Part shown: positions 35,949 through 45,477 of the stretch, piece after piece
How the letters are laid out: each line of letters opens with the position of its first letter
Position numbering within the stretch: the stretch's first letter is position 1
Origin: Myxococcales bacterium
Lineage (GTDB): Bacteria > Myxococcota_A > Polyangia > Polyangiales > Polyangiaceae
DNA length: 64,000 nt
Assembly (NCBI GenBank): GCA_016794345.1
Contig: JAEUKE010000314.1
Span: 62,001-126,000 of the forward strand
Reading direction: 5' to 3'
Position numbers and translations under genes: made by a program
The notes under the pieces: model-generated
What the model was told of the DNA's origin: nothing
Databases searched by the model: none
Seen by the model: the letters and a program-made list of their open reading frames with translations, nothing else

Positions 35949-36701
35949 TTATTTCTTCGCGTCGGGCTTGGGCTTCAGGTCGGGGATCGTGATGAGCTCC
36001 TCGATGTTCGGCAGCAGGATGATCTCGATGCGCCGGTTCTTCGCGCGCCCGTTCGCCGACATGTTGTTGCCGACCGGATCGAACTCCGCGTAGCCGGCTG
36101 CGGAGAGGACCGCCGGCCGCACGCCCTCGCCGGCGAGGAGCTTCACCACGACCACCGCGCGTGCGGTAGAGAGCTCCCAGTTCGAGGGAAAGTCTTTCGT
36201 CTTGATGGGGGTCGTGTCGGTGTGGCCCGCGACCTGGAAGCGCCGCCCGCCGACCGTCTTGATGGCGTCGGCGATCTCCTTGAGCGCGGTCTTGCCCTCC
36301 GCCTTCACGTCCGTCTTGCCCGGGTCGAAGAGCACGTCCGTCTCCAGCGCGAGGACGATCTGCCCGCGGCGCACGGTGATCTCCAGCTTGCCCGCGTCGA
36401 TCATCTTGCGGAACCGCCGGACGAGCTCGTCGTGTGTCTTGAGGCGGGCGTCGGCGGCGGCCTTCTGCTTGCGGAGCTCCTCGAGCTCTTCTTTCGTCTT
36501 CGCGTCGAGCTCGGCCGCGGTCGGCCGCGCGCGGAGCTTCTCGTTCTCCGCCTGGGCTTTCTCGAGCTGGTCCTGGAGCGCTTGCGCGCGCCCCTTCTCC
36601 TTGCTCGCGTCGGAGAGCGCCGCGTCGTACTGCGCCTGAGGCACGCCACACGCCGCCACGAGGAGCCCGCACGAGAGCACTGCCGTGGTTCGCTTCCGCA
36701 T
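35949..36701 (-). CDS. OmpA/Pal-type peptidoglycan-binding lipoprotein
   Basis: A 250-residue outer-membrane-type lipoprotein. Lipobox LVAAC (Cys-18), a long coiled coil (about 25-115: QDQLEKAQAENEKLRAR, KEELEELRKQKAAADARLKT), then an OmpA C-terminal domain (about 130-240) with VAGHTDTTPI, NWELSTARA and NGRAKNRRIEI, the residues that contact diaminopimelate. It likely tethers the envelope to the cell wall. ATG 36701 is fixed by the lipoprotein signal. The coiled coil resembles MotB/Lpp-like spacers. Confidence 0.93.
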   Translation of the reverse strand: MRKRTTAVLSCGLLVAACGVPQAQYDAALSDASKEKGRAQALQDQLEKAQAENEKLRARPTAAELDAKTKEELEELRKQKAAADARLKTHDELVRRFRKMIDAGKLEITVRRGQIVLALETDVLFDPGKTDVKAEGKTALKEIADAIKTVGGRRFQVAGHTDTTPIKTKDFPSNWELSTARAVVVVKLLAGEGVRPAVLSAAGYAEFDPVGNNMSANGRAKNRRIEIILLPNIEELITIPDLKPKPDAKK

Positions 36702-36762
36702 GCCCCGATGGTACTTCGATCGCGCGAGTTGCCGAAGCGCTCGCGGCCGGTACGCTGGTCGG

Positions 36763-37614
36763 GTGCTCGGGGCGATCGTCTCGTTTGCCTGCGCGACCCT
36801 GGTCGCCGTGCTCGTCGCCAGGCGACACGCCGCGATCCTGAAAGCACAGAGCTCTCCCAGGCTCGAGCCGCCGAAGCAGATCTGCGTGCGATTCGAGCAA
36901 CCGCTCGAGCTGGGGTTGTTGCTCGTACACAACAGCGGCGAGCGCGCTGGTGTTGCTTCGGTGCGTCGGGCCGACGACCTGCCGCGCACCCTCGGCCTCT
37001 TCACCCGAGCGATCCGCGAAGCCCTCGACGAAGCCGCGAAACACGGCGTCGTCGAGGTCTCCGACGACGCCGTGACGCTGAAGCTCGCCAGCCCGACCGC
37101 GCAGCCGGCCGCGAGGGCGGCGGCCGACCTCGCGGCCCATCGCTTGCGGAGCGCGATCGACGAGGCCCGCGCCGAGCTCGCTCCGCCCGACGCCCTCGCG
37201 CCTCAGCAGTCGTTGTTCGTCTCGGTCGCGGAGCGCCTCGGGGGGCGCCTCGAGCCCTGGCCGCTTTCGGTCACGTTCGGAGGCCCGTCGCCCGTCCGCC
37301 TGGTCGCGGCCCGGACGGGCGTTCGCCGATTCGAGATCCACGCGTCGGCTCGGCTCGCGCCGCGGGGCGCTCGCGCGCACCTCCCCGAGCGGATTCGCGG
37401 GTTCCTCGAGCGCGGCCTGGGCGGGGGCGCACTGGCGTGGGATGACGGTTTCGTCACGCTCCTCCTGGGCGACGCCCCGCACCCCACGCTCGTGGTCGGG
37501 GCGACTCGCAAGCTCATCCGCCTCGCGCGGCTCCTCGGCACGGGGCACGCGACGCGCACCGGTTACCGCGAGAGCCCCTCGACGGCCCGCGCGCGGAGAG
37601 GTCCTCCTCGGTAG
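36763..37614 (+). CDS. Hypothetical protein with N-terminal membrane helix
   Basis: A 283-residue protein from GTG 36763. A single helix near the N-terminus (about 3-20, AIVSFACATLVAVLVARR) is followed by a soluble Ala/Arg-rich part with no recognised domain. Divergent from the OmpA lipoprotein gene by 61 bases and convergent with the aminotransferase gene. The hydrophobic start supports this frame over an upstream ATG. Confidence 0.68.
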   Translation: MLGAIVSFACATLVAVLVARRHAAILKAQSSPRLEPPKQICVRFEQPLELGLLLVHNSGERAGVASVRRADDLPRTLGLFTRAIREALDEAAKHGVVEVSDDAVTLKLASPTAQPAARAAADLAAHRLRSAIDEARAELAPPDALAPQQSLFVSVAERLGGRLEPWPLSVTFGGPSPVRLVAARTGVRRFEIHASARLAPRGARAHLPERIRGFLERGLGGGALAWDDGFVTLLLGDAPHPTLVVGATRKLIRLARLLGTGHATRTGYRESPSTARARRGPPR

Positions 37615-37635
37615 GCTCGCCGAGGCCGAGGGCGC

Positions 37636-38964
37636 TCAGCCCTCGAAGACCTCGTCGACGATGGAGAGCCCGCGGTCGATGATGCCGAAGGCCTCGGCCA
37701 TCTCGGCTTCGGAGATGACGAGCGGCGGGTTGCACATGATGGTGCTCCACTGCAGGACCGTGAACAGTCCCTCGTCCTTGAAGAACTTCCCGAGCTTGGC
37801 CATCACCGGGTGGGAGCCCGCGTAGGGCACCAGCCGCTCGTTCTTGCTGTTCTTGCGGAGCTCGATCAGGCCGAAGAGCCCGATGTTGCGGTGCTCGCGG
37901 ACACACCTGTGTTTCTCGGCCATCTTCGCCATGTGCGCCCGCATGACCTCCCCCATCTGCGCGGAGCGCTCGACGAGCTTCTCTTCTTCGAGGACGTCGA
38001 TGACCGCGTTGGCCGCGGCGAGGCACATCGGGTGGGCGTTGTAGGTGAGGCCGCCCCAGAAGACGTTCTCGCGGAAGTGGTTGGCGATCCGGTCGGAGAC
38101 GCCCATCACGCCGAGCGGCATGTACGAGCTGGTCAGGCCCTTCGCCATGGTGACGACATCCGGGACGATGTCGCCGTGCTCGAAGGCGAAGCGCTTGCCC
38201 GTCCGGCCCCAGCCGCACATGACCTCGTCGCACACGAGGAGGATGCCGTACTTCTCGAGCAGCGCCTTCAAGCCCTTCAGGTAGCCCTTGGGCGGCGGCA
38301 GGATGCCGTTGGTCCCGGTCACCGTCTCGATGAACATCGCCGCGATCGTGTGCGGGCCTTCGTATTGGATGACCTCCTCCAGGTACTGGAGGTTGTGCTT
38401 CACGATCTCCTCGTCCGTCCCGCCGAACGAATACTCGTAGGGGCGCGGATCCATCACGCGGACGACGCCTGCCATGCCCGGCTCGTTGGGCCAGCGGCGA
38501 GGATCGCCGGTGAGGCTCATCACGCCGTGGGTCGCGCCGTGGTAGCTGCGGTACCGGACGAGGATCTTGTGGCGGCCGGAGAAGAGGCGGGCGGCCTTGA
38601 TGGCGTTCTCGTTCGCCTCGGCCCCACCCAACGTATAGAAGAAGGTATTGATGTCGCCGGGGACGAGCTCCGCCAGGCGCTTCGAGAGGACCGCGCGGAT
38701 CTCGGTCGCCATGCCGGGGTAGGCGTACGCCAGCGACGCCGCCTGATCCTGGATGGCCTTGATGACCTTCGGGTGGCCGTGCCCGATGTTCACGCTCATG
38801 AGCTGGCTGTTCCAGTCGAGCCAGCGCTTGCCTTCGGGCGAGTAGAGGTAGACGCCCTCGGCGCGCGCCACCGGGATGGGGTCGACCTTGCCCGTGGCGG
38901 ACCAGGAGAAGAGGCTGTGCTTGGTGCACAGATCGATCATTTCTTGCGACGTCATCGAGCCCAT
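37636..38964 (-). CDS. Class-III PLP-dependent aminotransferase
   Basis: A 442-residue cytoplasmic enzyme of the omega-amino-acid:pyruvate type. Signatures: FFYTLGGAEANENAIKAAR, YRSYHGATHG, LLVCDEVMCGWGRTGK with the PLP-ring Asp, and the Schiff-base Lys in VTMAKGLTSSYMPLG. Family length. Such enzymes move amino groups from beta-alanine, taurine or similar to pyruvate; with mmsA and a dihydropyrimidinase in this window, beta-alanine is an attractive substrate, but specificity is not readable. ATG 38964 or the ATG three codons later may start it. Confidence 0.92.
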   Translation of the reverse strand: MGSMTSQEMIDLCTKHSLFSWSATGKVDPIPVARAEGVYLYSPEGKRWLDWNSQLMSVNIGHGHPKVIKAIQDQAASLAYAYPGMATEIRAVLSKRLAELVPGDINTFFYTLGGAEANENAIKAARLFSGRHKILVRYRSYHGATHGVMSLTGDPRRWPNEPGMAGVVRVMDPRPYEYSFGGTDEEIVKHNLQYLEEVIQYEGPHTIAAMFIETVTGTNGILPPPKGYLKGLKALLEKYGILLVCDEVMCGWGRTGKRFAFEHGDIVPDVVTMAKGLTSSYMPLGVMGVSDRIANHFRENVFWGGLTYNAHPMCLAAANAVIDVLEEEKLVERSAQMGEVMRAHMAKMAEKHRCVREHRNIGLFGLIELRKNSKNERLVPYAGSHPVMAKLGKFFKDEGLFTVLQWSTIMCNPPLVISEAEMAEAFGIIDRGLSIVDEVFEG

Positions 38965-39026
38965 TTTCGGTAGCTAAGCACTGGCGACTTCGCGCGGAAA
39001 GACCGGCGTGGCACAAGGCCGGCTCC

Positions 39027-40136
39027 GTGGCGCCCCGAATCGACACCGACTTCCCCGGCGGCAGCATCGACGTCGTGCGCCTCCCGGCGCGAGGTGCGAT
39101 CGAGCTCGCGCTGCGCACCGACAGCGCGTCCGACGTCCGGCAGTGGTTCGCCTTCCGGCTCGACGGGGCCACGCGGGCGCGCGAGCTGGTCATCACCAAC
39201 GCCGGTGATGCCTCGTTTCCGAACGGTTGGCCCGCGTACCGCGCCATGACCACGGTCGACGGGCGGCGCTGGCGGCGCGCCCCGACCACGTACGACGGCG
39301 GCTCGCTGGTCATCCGCCACGAGCCCGCGTGCTCTGCTGCCGTCTACGCGTATTTCGCGACGTACCCGGTCGCGCGGCTCGATCGGCTCCTCGCGCGCAT
39401 CGCCCCGAGCCGGAACCTCGAGATCGACGTCGTCGGCGAGTCGGTCCAGGGCAGGGTCTTGCCGGTCTTGCGGTTCGGGGCAGGGGAGCAGGTGATCTGG
39501 CTCCTCGGCCGGCAGCACCCGGGCGAGGCTCCAGCGTCGTTCCTGATGGACGGCCTCGCCCGCCGGCTCGCCCGAGAAGGTGACGACGCCGTCGCCTTTC
39601 TCCTGGAGCGCGCGACGGTGAACGTCGCCCCCCTCGTCGATCTGGACGGGGTCGAGCTCGGCAACATGAGGACAAACGCCGCGGGCCGGAACCTGAACCG
39701 CGCCTGGGACGACCCCGACCCGGACGACACGCCCGAGGTCGCGGCGCTCGTGGCGGCGATGGAGGCGACCGGCGTCGACCTCTTCCTCGACGTCCACGCC
39801 GACGAGTCGAGCCCCTTTGCGTTCGCCGCCGGCTCGGAGGGCAACCCGGGTGTGACCGACGCGATCCTCGGCGGCGAGGCCCTCCTCCGGTCGATCCTGG
39901 AGGAGGAGACGGTCGAGTTCGTCGACGAGCCGTTCTACCCGATCGACGAGCCGGGGGAGGCCGACCTCTCCTGCGCCAGCAACCAGATCGGCGAGCGCTT
40001 CGGGTGCCCGGCGCTCACCTTGGAGCTGCCGATCAAGGACTGCGGCGACGAGCGCGTCCGCCCCGGGTGGTCGCCGGCTCGGGCGGAGCGCTTCGGCGCG
40101 GCGCTCGTCGACGTGCTGGGTCGCTACCTCGCGTGA
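39027..40136 (+). CDS. M14 carboxypeptidase of the cytosolic (CCP/AGBL) type
   Basis: A 369-residue zinc peptidase. An N-terminal beta domain (about 1-120) of the CCP type precedes the catalytic fold: first zinc motif HPGE in LLGRQHPGEAPASF (about 169-172), AGRNLNRAWDDPDP with the substrate Arg/Asn, third ligand His in LFLDVHADE, and catalytic Glu in PALTLELPIKDCG. Bacterial relatives trim C-terminal acidic residues or act on unknown peptides. No signal peptide. The GTG start at 39027 lies 62 bases from the divergent aminotransferase gene. Confidence 0.92.
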   Translation: MAPRIDTDFPGGSIDVVRLPARGAIELALRTDSASDVRQWFAFRLDGATRARELVITNAGDASFPNGWPAYRAMTTVDGRRWRRAPTTYDGGSLVIRHEPACSAAVYAYFATYPVARLDRLLARIAPSRNLEIDVVGESVQGRVLPVLRFGAGEQVIWLLGRQHPGEAPASFLMDGLARRLAREGDDAVAFLLERATVNVAPLVDLDGVELGNMRTNAAGRNLNRAWDDPDPDDTPEVAALVAAMEATGVDLFLDVHADESSPFAFAAGSEGNPGVTDAILGGEALLRSILEEETVEFVDEPFYPIDEPGEADLSCASNQIGERFGCPALTLELPIKDCGDERVRPGWSPARAERFGAALVDVLGRYLA

Positions 40137-40228
40137 CGGACGCCGACGGCGTCGGTCGATTGTCCAATCCGCGCGCAGAGACCGCATTTTTGCCCCGGTA
40201 GCGGCGGCGCGACTACCGTCCTGTCACG

Positions 40229-41860
40229 ATGTCTCCGAGAACGTCGGTCGCGGGGGCGGTCCTCGCGCTCGCGATCGTCGGCTGCGGCGGCGCGACCAGC
40301 GAGCCGGCGCCCGCGCCCGAGAGCAGCAAGACCGAGGTTCGCGAGATCAAGGCCGCCGCCGTCCCGCTCCGCCGCCTGACGCGCGAGGAGTATGACAACA
40401 CCGTCCGGGACCTGCTCGGGGATCGGACGAGGCCCGCCGCGTCGTTCCCGCCCGACGAGGCCGTGGGCGGCTTCGAGACGAACAGCCTCGCTCCGGTCTC
40501 GTCGTCGATGGTCGAGCGCTACATGGAGGCGGCCGAGGCGCTTGCGACAGGCGCGGCCTCGCGGGTCTCCGAGCTCGCGCCGTGTGCCGCCGGAGACGAG
40601 CCCGAGGACTGCGCGAAGCGGTTCGTTGAGGCCTTCGGGCGGCGGGCCTTCCGCCGGCCGCTCCAGGACGAGGAGCGAGCGTCGTTCCTCGCCGTCTACA
40701 CGGAGAAGGCGAAGAAGTCGGGGCACGCCGCGGGGATCCAGCTCGTGATCCAGGCCCTGTTGCAGTCGCCGCAGTTCCTCTATCGCCTCGAGCCCGCCGT
40801 GGGCTCCGGCTCGGAGATCCGGCCGCTCGACGGCTACGAGGTGGCGACGCGCCTCTCCTACTTCATCTGGGCCTCGACCCCGGATGACGCCCTGCTCGAC
40901 GCGGCGGCGGCCGGCAAGCTCGCGACCCAGGCCGAGGTCGAGGAGGCCGCTCGGCGCATGCTCGGCGATCCGCGTGCGGTCGACGGATTGCGGAGCTACT
41001 TCCGCCAGTGGCTCGGGCTCCGCGAGCTCGAGACCGAGACGCGGGAGGCGAGCATCACGCCGGCGTTCACGCCCGCCCTGCGCGACGCGATGGTGGAGGA
41101 GACGCTCCGGTTCTCCGCGGACGCGGTACTCACCGGAGGCGACGCGGTGACGACCCTGCTCACGTCGAGCAAGACGTTCGTCAACGCGCCGCTCGCCAAG
41201 CTCTACGGCGTCTCGGCCCCCGAGGGCGACACCTTCCAGCTCGTCAGCCTCCCCCCCGAGCAACGGGCCGGCGTGCTCACGCACGCCAGCGTGATGACCG
41301 TGCTGTCCGGCGCCGAGCAGACGTCGCCGATCCTGCGAGGCAAGTTCGTCCGGGAGAAGCTGCTCTGTGATCCGATCCCGCCGCCGCCGCCGAGCGCGGT
41401 CATCTCCGCGCCCAAGGTCGACCCGCGGATGACGACGAAGGAGCGGTTCGTGCGGCACCGGACGGATCCTTCGTGCTCGTCTTGTCATCAGCTGATGGAC
41501 CCCATCGGGTTCGCGTTCGAGCACTACGACATGATCGGCGCCTGGCGCACGATGGACGGCTACGTCCCGGTCGACGCCGTCGGCGACGTGTACGGGACGG
41601 ACGACGTCGACGGCGCGTACACGGGCGCGATCAAGCTCACCAGCCGACTCGCGGCGAGCGAGCAGGTCCGGCGCTGCGTGGCGACGCATTGGTTCCGGTA
41701 CGCGCTTGGCCGCACCGAGCGCGACGAGGACCAGGCTTCTCTCGGCGCCGCCTACGAGTCCTTCCAGAAGGCGGGCTTCGATCTCCGGCAGCTCATCGTC
41801 GCCATCGCGGGGAGCGACGCCTTCCGGCACACAGGGCTCGAGGAGAAGAAGCAGCCATGA
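40229..41860 (+). CDS. DUF1587/1595/1592/1588/1585 multidomain lipoprotein with a CxxCH site
   Basis: A 543-residue exported protein. Lipobox AIVGC (Cys-19). Modules in order: DUF1587 (PLRRLTREEYDNTVRDLLG), DUF1595 (FGRRAFRRPLQDEER), DUF1592 (RLSYFIWASTPDDALLDAA), DUF1588 (SVMTVLSGAEQTSPILRGKF) and DUF1585 (LAASEQVRRCVATHWFRYAL). CSSCH near residue 416 could bind one c-type haem. These proteins are common in Planctomycetes and myxobacteria and nearly always precede a DUF1552 protein, as here with a 4-base overlap. The function is not established. Confidence 0.92.
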   Translation: MSPRTSVAGAVLALAIVGCGGATSEPAPAPESSKTEVREIKAAAVPLRRLTREEYDNTVRDLLGDRTRPAASFPPDEAVGGFETNSLAPVSSSMVERYMEAAEALATGAASRVSELAPCAAGDEPEDCAKRFVEAFGRRAFRRPLQDEERASFLAVYTEKAKKSGHAAGIQLVIQALLQSPQFLYRLEPAVGSGSEIRPLDGYEVATRLSYFIWASTPDDALLDAAAAGKLATQAEVEEAARRMLGDPRAVDGLRSYFRQWLGLRELETETREASITPAFTPALRDAMVEETLRFSADAVLTGGDAVTTLLTSSKTFVNAPLAKLYGVSAPEGDTFQLVSLPPEQRAGVLTHASVMTVLSGAEQTSPILRGKFVREKLLCDPIPPPPPSAVISAPKVDPRMTTKERFVRHRTDPSCSSCHQLMDPIGFAFEHYDMIGAWRTMDGYVPVDAVGDVYGTDDVDGAYTGAIKLTSRLAASEQVRRCVATHWFRYALGRTERDEDQASLGAAYESFQKAGFDLRQLIVAIAGSDAFRHTGLEEKKQP

Positions 41861-43239
41861 CAGACGAGCGGATGAGCCGGCGGCGGATCCTGCGCGCGCT
41901 CGGCGCGGGCGCGGCGGCCATTCCTTTCCTGCCGCTCCTGGAGGCGCACGCCGAGGTGGGCTCGCCGCGGCGAATCGTCTTCTTCTTCAGCGGCAACGGC
42001 ACGATCCACGAGAGCTGGGAGCCGAAGATGGTCTCCGGAAAGCTCGTGCTCAGCCCGATCCTGAAGCCGCTCGAGCCGTTCAAGTCGAAGATCTCGGTCC
42101 TCGACGGGCTCGACCACACGGTCATCCTCGAGAAGGGAGATCGCAATGGTCACTCCGCCGGGATGAACACTGCGCTGGTGGGCCACAAGTCCAAGGGCGT
42201 CGACCCCGCGAACCCGCTCGTCAGCCTCGGGACGGGCATCTCCCTCGACCAATACCTCGGGCAACGCATCGGCGCCGAGACCAAGCTCCGCACGATCGAA
42301 TGCGGGATCCAGGTCCTTCCCTATTCGCTCGACAACTCGGCCCTCTCGTACCGAGGGCCGCTCCAGCCGATCATCTGCGAGAACAGCCCGTACCGCGTGT
42401 TCGATCGGCTCTTCCGAGGCTTCACGGAGCCGAGCGCCGCCGAGGACCCGAACGAGACCGAGGCCCTCGAGGATCGGCAGGCGGTGCTCGACGCCGTCTC
42501 GCTGAACCTCGAGTCGGTGAAGAGAAGGCTCTCTCAAGCCGACCGTCTCAAGATGGACGCTCACCTCGGCGCGGTGCGTTCGCTCGCCCACAGCCTGAAG
42601 ACCGGGCGCGGCGCGGGCGCGTCGAGCACATGCTCGAAGCCGAGCCTCGGACGACGGCTGGACGTCTGGCGGAACGACGACATCCCGGCGCTCGGGCGGC
42701 TGCAGATGGATCTGCTCGTCATGGCGCTGGCGTGTGATCTCACGCGCATCGGCACCGTGCAGTTCGGCCGTGCTGGGGCGGCCCACCGCTTCAACTGGCT
42801 GGGCCCCGAGTTCGCCGTCGATCCGACGCTGTCGATGTTCGACTCGGCCAAGGGCTTCCACGCCCTCGCGCACAAGGAGGCCGACCCGGCGTCTCGCGCC
42901 AAGCTCGTGAAGATCCACACGTGGTACGCCGAGCAGCTCGCCTACCTCCTGGGCAAGCTGGCGTCGGTGCCCGAGGGGAACGGAACGATGCTCGACAACA
43001 CCATCGTCCTCTGGCTCAACGAGCTCGGCACGGGCAGCCACACCCACGAGCGCGTGCCGTTCGTGCTCGCCGGCAACGTCGGCGGGCTCTTCAAGATGGG
43101 CGGGCAACACGTCACGTACAAGAGCCAGCCGCACAACCGCCTGCTCCTCACCCTGCTCAACGCCATGGGCGTGGCCGACAAGACGTTCGGCGATCCGGAC
43201 TATTGCAAGGCGGGGCCGCTCGGCGAGGTCCTCGCGTAG
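41857..43239 (+). CDS. DUF1552 family exported protein
   Basis: A 460-residue protein with a twin-arginine leader (SRRRILR, residues 7-13, then a hydrophobic stretch and AHA cleavage region), so probably exported folded. The body has the DUF1552 features IVFFFSGNGT near residue 43, GHSAGMNTAL, and TIVLWLNELGTGSHTHERVP, a layout related to sulfatase/alkaline-phosphatase folds. It forms a conserved pair with the upstream DUF1592 lipoprotein, overlapping it by ATGA. The partner has a haem site, which suggests an oxidative or periplasmic redox role, but that is inference. Confidence 0.92.
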   Translation: MTDERMSRRRILRALGAGAAAIPFLPLLEAHAEVGSPRRIVFFFSGNGTIHESWEPKMVSGKLVLSPILKPLEPFKSKISVLDGLDHTVILEKGDRNGHSAGMNTALVGHKSKGVDPANPLVSLGTGISLDQYLGQRIGAETKLRTIECGIQVLPYSLDNSALSYRGPLQPIICENSPYRVFDRLFRGFTEPSAAEDPNETEALEDRQAVLDAVSLNLESVKRRLSQADRLKMDAHLGAVRSLAHSLKTGRGAGASSTCSKPSLGRRLDVWRNDDIPALGRLQMDLLVMALACDLTRIGTVQFGRAGAAHRFNWLGPEFAVDPTLSMFDSAKGFHALAHKEADPASRAKLVKIHTWYAEQLAYLLGKLASVPEGNGTMLDNTIVLWLNELGTGSHTHERVPFVLAGNVGGLFKMGGQHVTYKSQPHNRLLLTLLNAMGVADKTFGDPDYCKAGPLGEVLA

Positions 43240-43257
43240 CTGGAAGGACGCCTGGCG

Positions 43258-43878
43258 TCAGGCCGGCGCGGGGCGGTGCGCGCAGACGTATTCGCCGCAC
43301 TCCTCGCAGGGCGTCTGGAAGAGCCTGCGGAGCGCGCGCCGAACGCGGCCGGCGAGCCCGACCGGCGGCTCGATGGGGTTCGCGATGGCATCTGCGCAGA
43401 CAGGGCAGAGCGGTCCGTCGGGAGAGGGCTTGCCGGCGCCCTCGCGGAGCGGCCGCGAGCAGCCCGCGCAGAGCGTGGTCGCGACCTCCGCCAGGCGCCT
43501 CGCCTGGTCGCGGTAGCTCCCCCCGAATGTCCGATCGCCGTGGCGCGCGATGGCCTCGCGGGCGCCCTCCACGGCGAGGATCTCGTCGCCGTCGACCCAG
43601 AGCCCCGCGCACGTGCCGCATGCGTCCAGCGAGAGGTCTTCGATCACGAACAGGTAGAGGCCCGCGCGGCAATCCGGGCACGCGGCGTCCACCCGGGTCC
43701 CTTCGCGAGGGGCGGCCTCGACGGCGGGGAGCAGCTCGGGGAAGGCGATAGGAATGCCCTCGGCGGGGATCCAGAGACCGCCGCAATCGAAGCACATCCC
43801 CGCTTCCACGAACCGCAGCCCCCCGTCGATCGGTCGGGAGAAGCGCTCGAGCTCGGTCTCGCAACGCGCGCAGAACAT
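43258..43878 (-). CDS. Multi-CxxC zinc-ribbon protein
   Basis: A 206-residue cytoplasmic protein with seven CxxC knuckles: CARC, CFDC, CPDC, CGTC, CAGC, CPVC and CEEC, plus a further Cys near the end, enough for three or more zinc ribbons. The first four resemble the TFIIB-type ribbon pair (CFDCGGLW, CGTCAGLWVDGDE). There is no catalytic domain. Proteins like this are adaptor or nucleic-acid-binding factors in myxobacteria and others; function unknown. It converges on the DUF1552 gene and lies 34 bases after mmsA in the opposite position on the same strand. Confidence 0.85.
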   Translation of the reverse strand: MFCARCETELERFSRPIDGGLRFVEAGMCFDCGGLWIPAEGIPIAFPELLPAVEAAPREGTRVDAACPDCRAGLYLFVIEDLSLDACGTCAGLWVDGDEILAVEGAREAIARHGDRTFGGSYRDQARRLAEVATTLCAGCSRPLREGAGKPSPDGPLCPVCADAIANPIEPPVGLAGRVRRALRRLFQTPCEECGEYVCAHRPAPA

Positions 43879-43912
43879 GGCTCCTCCCGAACGGTGATGA
43901 CTGACGATACCG

Positions 43913-45403
43913 TCAGCTCATCCAGGTGGTGTCCTTCTGGAGGGCCCACTTGCTCGTGATCTTGCGCTGGCGCGTCCAGAAGCGGTAGCCGTCCCAGCCG
44001 GTCATGTTGCCGTGGCCGAACGCGCTGTCGTTCCAGCCGCCGAAGCCGAACGGCTCGCGCGGGACCGGGACGCCGATGTTCACCCCGCACATGCCGGCGT
44101 CCACGCGCTCCATCACGCGGCGCGCGACGTCGCCGCTCGTCGTGTAGATGCTGGAGGCGTTGCCGTAGGGGTTCCGGTTCTCGATCTCGATGGCGCGGTC
44201 CACATTGGGCACGCGGATGACGCTGAGGACGGGCCCGAAGATCTCCTCTTTGGCGGCGGCCATCTCGGGCGTTACGTTGTCGAGGATCGTCGGACCGACC
44301 CAGTAGCCGCCGTCCGTTCCCTTGGTGCCGCGGCCGTCGAGGACGATCTTGGCTCCCGCCTTCTCGGCGCCGTCGATGTACCCGAGGATGCGCTCCACGC
44401 TCGCCTGGTTCGTGATGGGCCCCATGTCGGTCCCGGTGACGAGCTTCGCGGCGCGCTGGCGGATCGCGTCGAGGATGTGATCGACCTTGCCGACGGCGAG
44501 CAGGACGCTCGCCGCCATGCAGCGCTGGCCTGCACAGCCCGTGAAGGAGGCGACGACGTTCTCCGCCGTCAGCTCGACGTCCGCGTCGGGGACGACGATG
44601 AGGTGGTTCTTCGCGCCGCCGAGGCAGAGGGCGCGCTTGCCCTCCATCGAGGCGCGGCCGTAGACGGCCTTGGCGACCTTCGTGGAGCCGACGAAGCCGA
44701 GCGCCTTGATGTCCGGGTGGTCACAGAGGGCCTCGACCACGTCGCGGCCGCCCTGCACGATGTTGAAGACGCCGGTGGGCAGGCCCGCTTCCTTGAGGAG
44801 CTCCGCCAGACGCATCGACGAGAGCGGCACCTGCTCGCTCGGCTTCAGGATGAACGCGTTCCCGCCGACGAGGGCCTGCGGCATCATCCAGAGCGGGACC
44901 ATGAGCGGGAAGTTGAAGGGCGTGACGCCGGCGACGACGCCGAGCGGCTCGTAGACGACCTCGCACGCGACGCCGCGGCTCACCTCGAGCTGGTTGCCGG
45001 CCGCGAGGTTCGGCAGCGAGCAGCCGTACTCGACGCACTCGATGCCCTTCTCGACCTCGGCCTTCGCCTCCGAGAAGATCTTGCCGTTCTCGTGGCAGAC
45101 GAGCCAGCTGAGCTCGTCGATGTTCTTCATCATCAGCTCGCGCAGCTTGTAGAGCACGTGCGCGCGCTCGCGGATGGGCCACTCGCGCCACTTCGCGAAG
45201 CCCTCTTTCCCGGACGCGACGGCGGCGTCGACGTCCTCGCGGGCGCTCATGACGACCTTGCTCATCGGCTTGCCCCAGCGCGGGTTCAGCACCTCGAGCG
45301 TCGCCTTGGAGGTCTTGGGATCACCCCAGCTTCCACCGATGTAGTTCCGGGCGGGGATGAATTCGGCGAAGTCGTAGCTCTTGGCGGAAAACGCGGGGAT
45401 CAT
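43913..45403 (-). CDS. mmsA: CoA-acylating methylmalonate-semialdehyde dehydrogenase
   Basis: A 496-residue aldehyde dehydrogenase that turns methylmalonate or malonate semialdehyde, CoA and NAD into propionyl- or acetyl-CoA. Typical of MmsA: AGVTPFNFPLMVPLW, GSTKVAKAVYGRA, LGGAKNHLIV and catalytic Cys in FTGCAGQRCMAAS; the usual ALDH glutamate is replaced in this family, as here. It would finish valine, thymine and beta-alanine breakdown. ATG 45403. It is not in an operon with the aminotransferase or dihydropyrimidinase but all three lie within 17 kb. Confidence 0.95.
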   Translation of the reverse strand: MIPAFSAKSYDFAEFIPARNYIGGSWGDPKTSKATLEVLNPRWGKPMSKVVMSAREDVDAAVASGKEGFAKWREWPIRERAHVLYKLRELMMKNIDELSWLVCHENGKIFSEAKAEVEKGIECVEYGCSLPNLAAGNQLEVSRGVACEVVYEPLGVVAGVTPFNFPLMVPLWMMPQALVGGNAFILKPSEQVPLSSMRLAELLKEAGLPTGVFNIVQGGRDVVEALCDHPDIKALGFVGSTKVAKAVYGRASMEGKRALCLGGAKNHLIVVPDADVELTAENVVASFTGCAGQRCMAASVLLAVGKVDHILDAIRQRAAKLVTGTDMGPITNQASVERILGYIDGAEKAGAKIVLDGRGTKGTDGGYWVGPTILDNVTPEMAAAKEEIFGPVLSVIRVPNVDRAIEIENRNPYGNASSIYTTSGDVARRVMERVDAGMCGVNIGVPVPREPFGFGGWNDSAFGHGNMTGWDGYRFWTRQRKITSKWALQKDTTWMS

Positions 45404-45477
45404 GTGCTGCCTCCGAAGTGCACGGTCTTGTCACGAAGCCGCGCCGGACGAAAGCCCGAAACCCCCTGGAAGGCGCC

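Noticed and set aside
40137..40228. GACGCC/GGCGTC hairpin after the M14 peptidase gene as a terminator
   Set aside because: The stem is only six bases with no T run; too weak to call.
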